Source of the DNA: a virus
Length of the DNA: 27,794 bases
Strand: one strand, 5' to 3'
IMG/VR virus record: IMGVR_UViG_3300042446_003067
Span: 1-27,794 of that record
Below are positions 27,745 through 27,794 of the stretch, piece after piece. Within the stretch, counting starts at the first letter, position 1; the number at the start of each line of letters is the position of its first letter. Under the pieces are notes generated by a model. It made no database searches, was not told where the DNA came from, and saw only the letters and a program-made list of their open reading frames with translations. Both the position numbers and the translations under genes were made by a program.

Positions 27745-27794
27745 ATGAAATATACATTTATATCAGATGAATTTTATGAAGATGGTTTTTCAGG
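27745..27794 (+). CDS. 5' end of a gene cut by the window edge
   Basis: ATG at 27745 opens a frame (MKYTFISDEFYEDGFS) still open at the last base; 16 codons are visible. The beginning, a strand followed by SDEF..D, resembles the start of phage GT4-type glycosyltransferases (F.SD...., then a Gly-rich loop), so another glycosyltransferase is possible but unproven. Confidence 0.4.
   Translation, partial: MKYTFISDEFYEDGFS

Overview
The window reads as a segment of a large, strongly AT-rich tailed-phage genome (or a closely related prophage or metagenomic phage contig). All of the roughly 38 genes lie on the + strand, packed with 1-14 nt overlaps or very short gaps. There are no ribosomal, tRNA or central-metabolism genes. 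The recognisable proteins are typical of a large lytic phage: class I ribonucleotide reductase, ThyX, dCMP deaminase, MazG-type pyrophosphohydrolases, a RecA/UvsX-like recombinase, a DnaB-like helicase, a DnaG-like primase, a C-family DNA polymerase, an SSB-like protein, an RNA ligase and a sigma-like factor. No capsid, tail or terminase genes are in view, so this is the early/middle replication and metabolism side of the genome. TAA, TAG and TGA are all used as stops, so the standard bacterial code applies. Almost no gene has a Shine-Dalgarno sequence (nrdB is the clearest exception), which would suit a Bacteroidota or other SD-poor host, but the host cannot be fixed from this window.

Layout. 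1-1.7 kb: the end of a glycosyltransferase, a ClpP-like protease with an intact triad, and a small FmdB-like protein. 1.7-7.1 kb: nucleotide and sugar metabolism (nrdB, nrdA, a GDP-mannose dehydratase-like gene, a MazG-like enzyme, a staphylococcal-type nuclease, thyX). 7.2-12.8 kb: recombination and replication start-up: two small proteins, a RecA/UvsX-like protein, two paralogous PD-(D/E)XK-type nucleases flanking a MazG-like gene, an RNAP alpha-CTD-like protein with a possible sliding-clamp motif, the helicase and the primase. 12.9-14.9 kb: two unknowns and a RecB/Cas4-like nuclease. 15.0-19.2 kb: a DNA polymerase III alpha subunit carried as two genes, a PHP-domain piece and a polymerase-core piece, separated by a 75-aa gene and a DnaQ-like 3'-5' exonuclease. 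19.2-20.6 kb: two small related acidic proteins and an SSB-like protein ending in the EEEVPF tip, closed by the one strong intrinsic terminator in the window. 20.6-23.8 kb: a GT4 protein with an inserted CxxC...CxxC ribbon whose C-terminal GT9-like half continues in the next gene, then a DUF6197-like protein. 23.8-27.8 kb: a possible annealing protein, an unknown, a sigma-region-2 protein, an acidic protein, dCMP deaminase, a KxHG-type RNA ligase, and the start of another gene.

How it fits together. The phage appears to supply its own dNTPs (RNR, dCMP deaminase, ThyX, MazG-like enzymes). It replicates with a bacterial-style C-family replisome in pieces (PHP + DnaQ + DnaE core, DnaB, primase, SSB) and recombines with a RecA-like protein and several nucleases. 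It may redirect transcription through a gp55-like sigma protein and an alpha-CTD-like protein. The most notable signals are the split polymerase locus, promoter-like boxes so close to start codons that the mRNAs would be leaderless or nearly so, and the pairing of a sigma-like protein with a possible clamp-binding protein.
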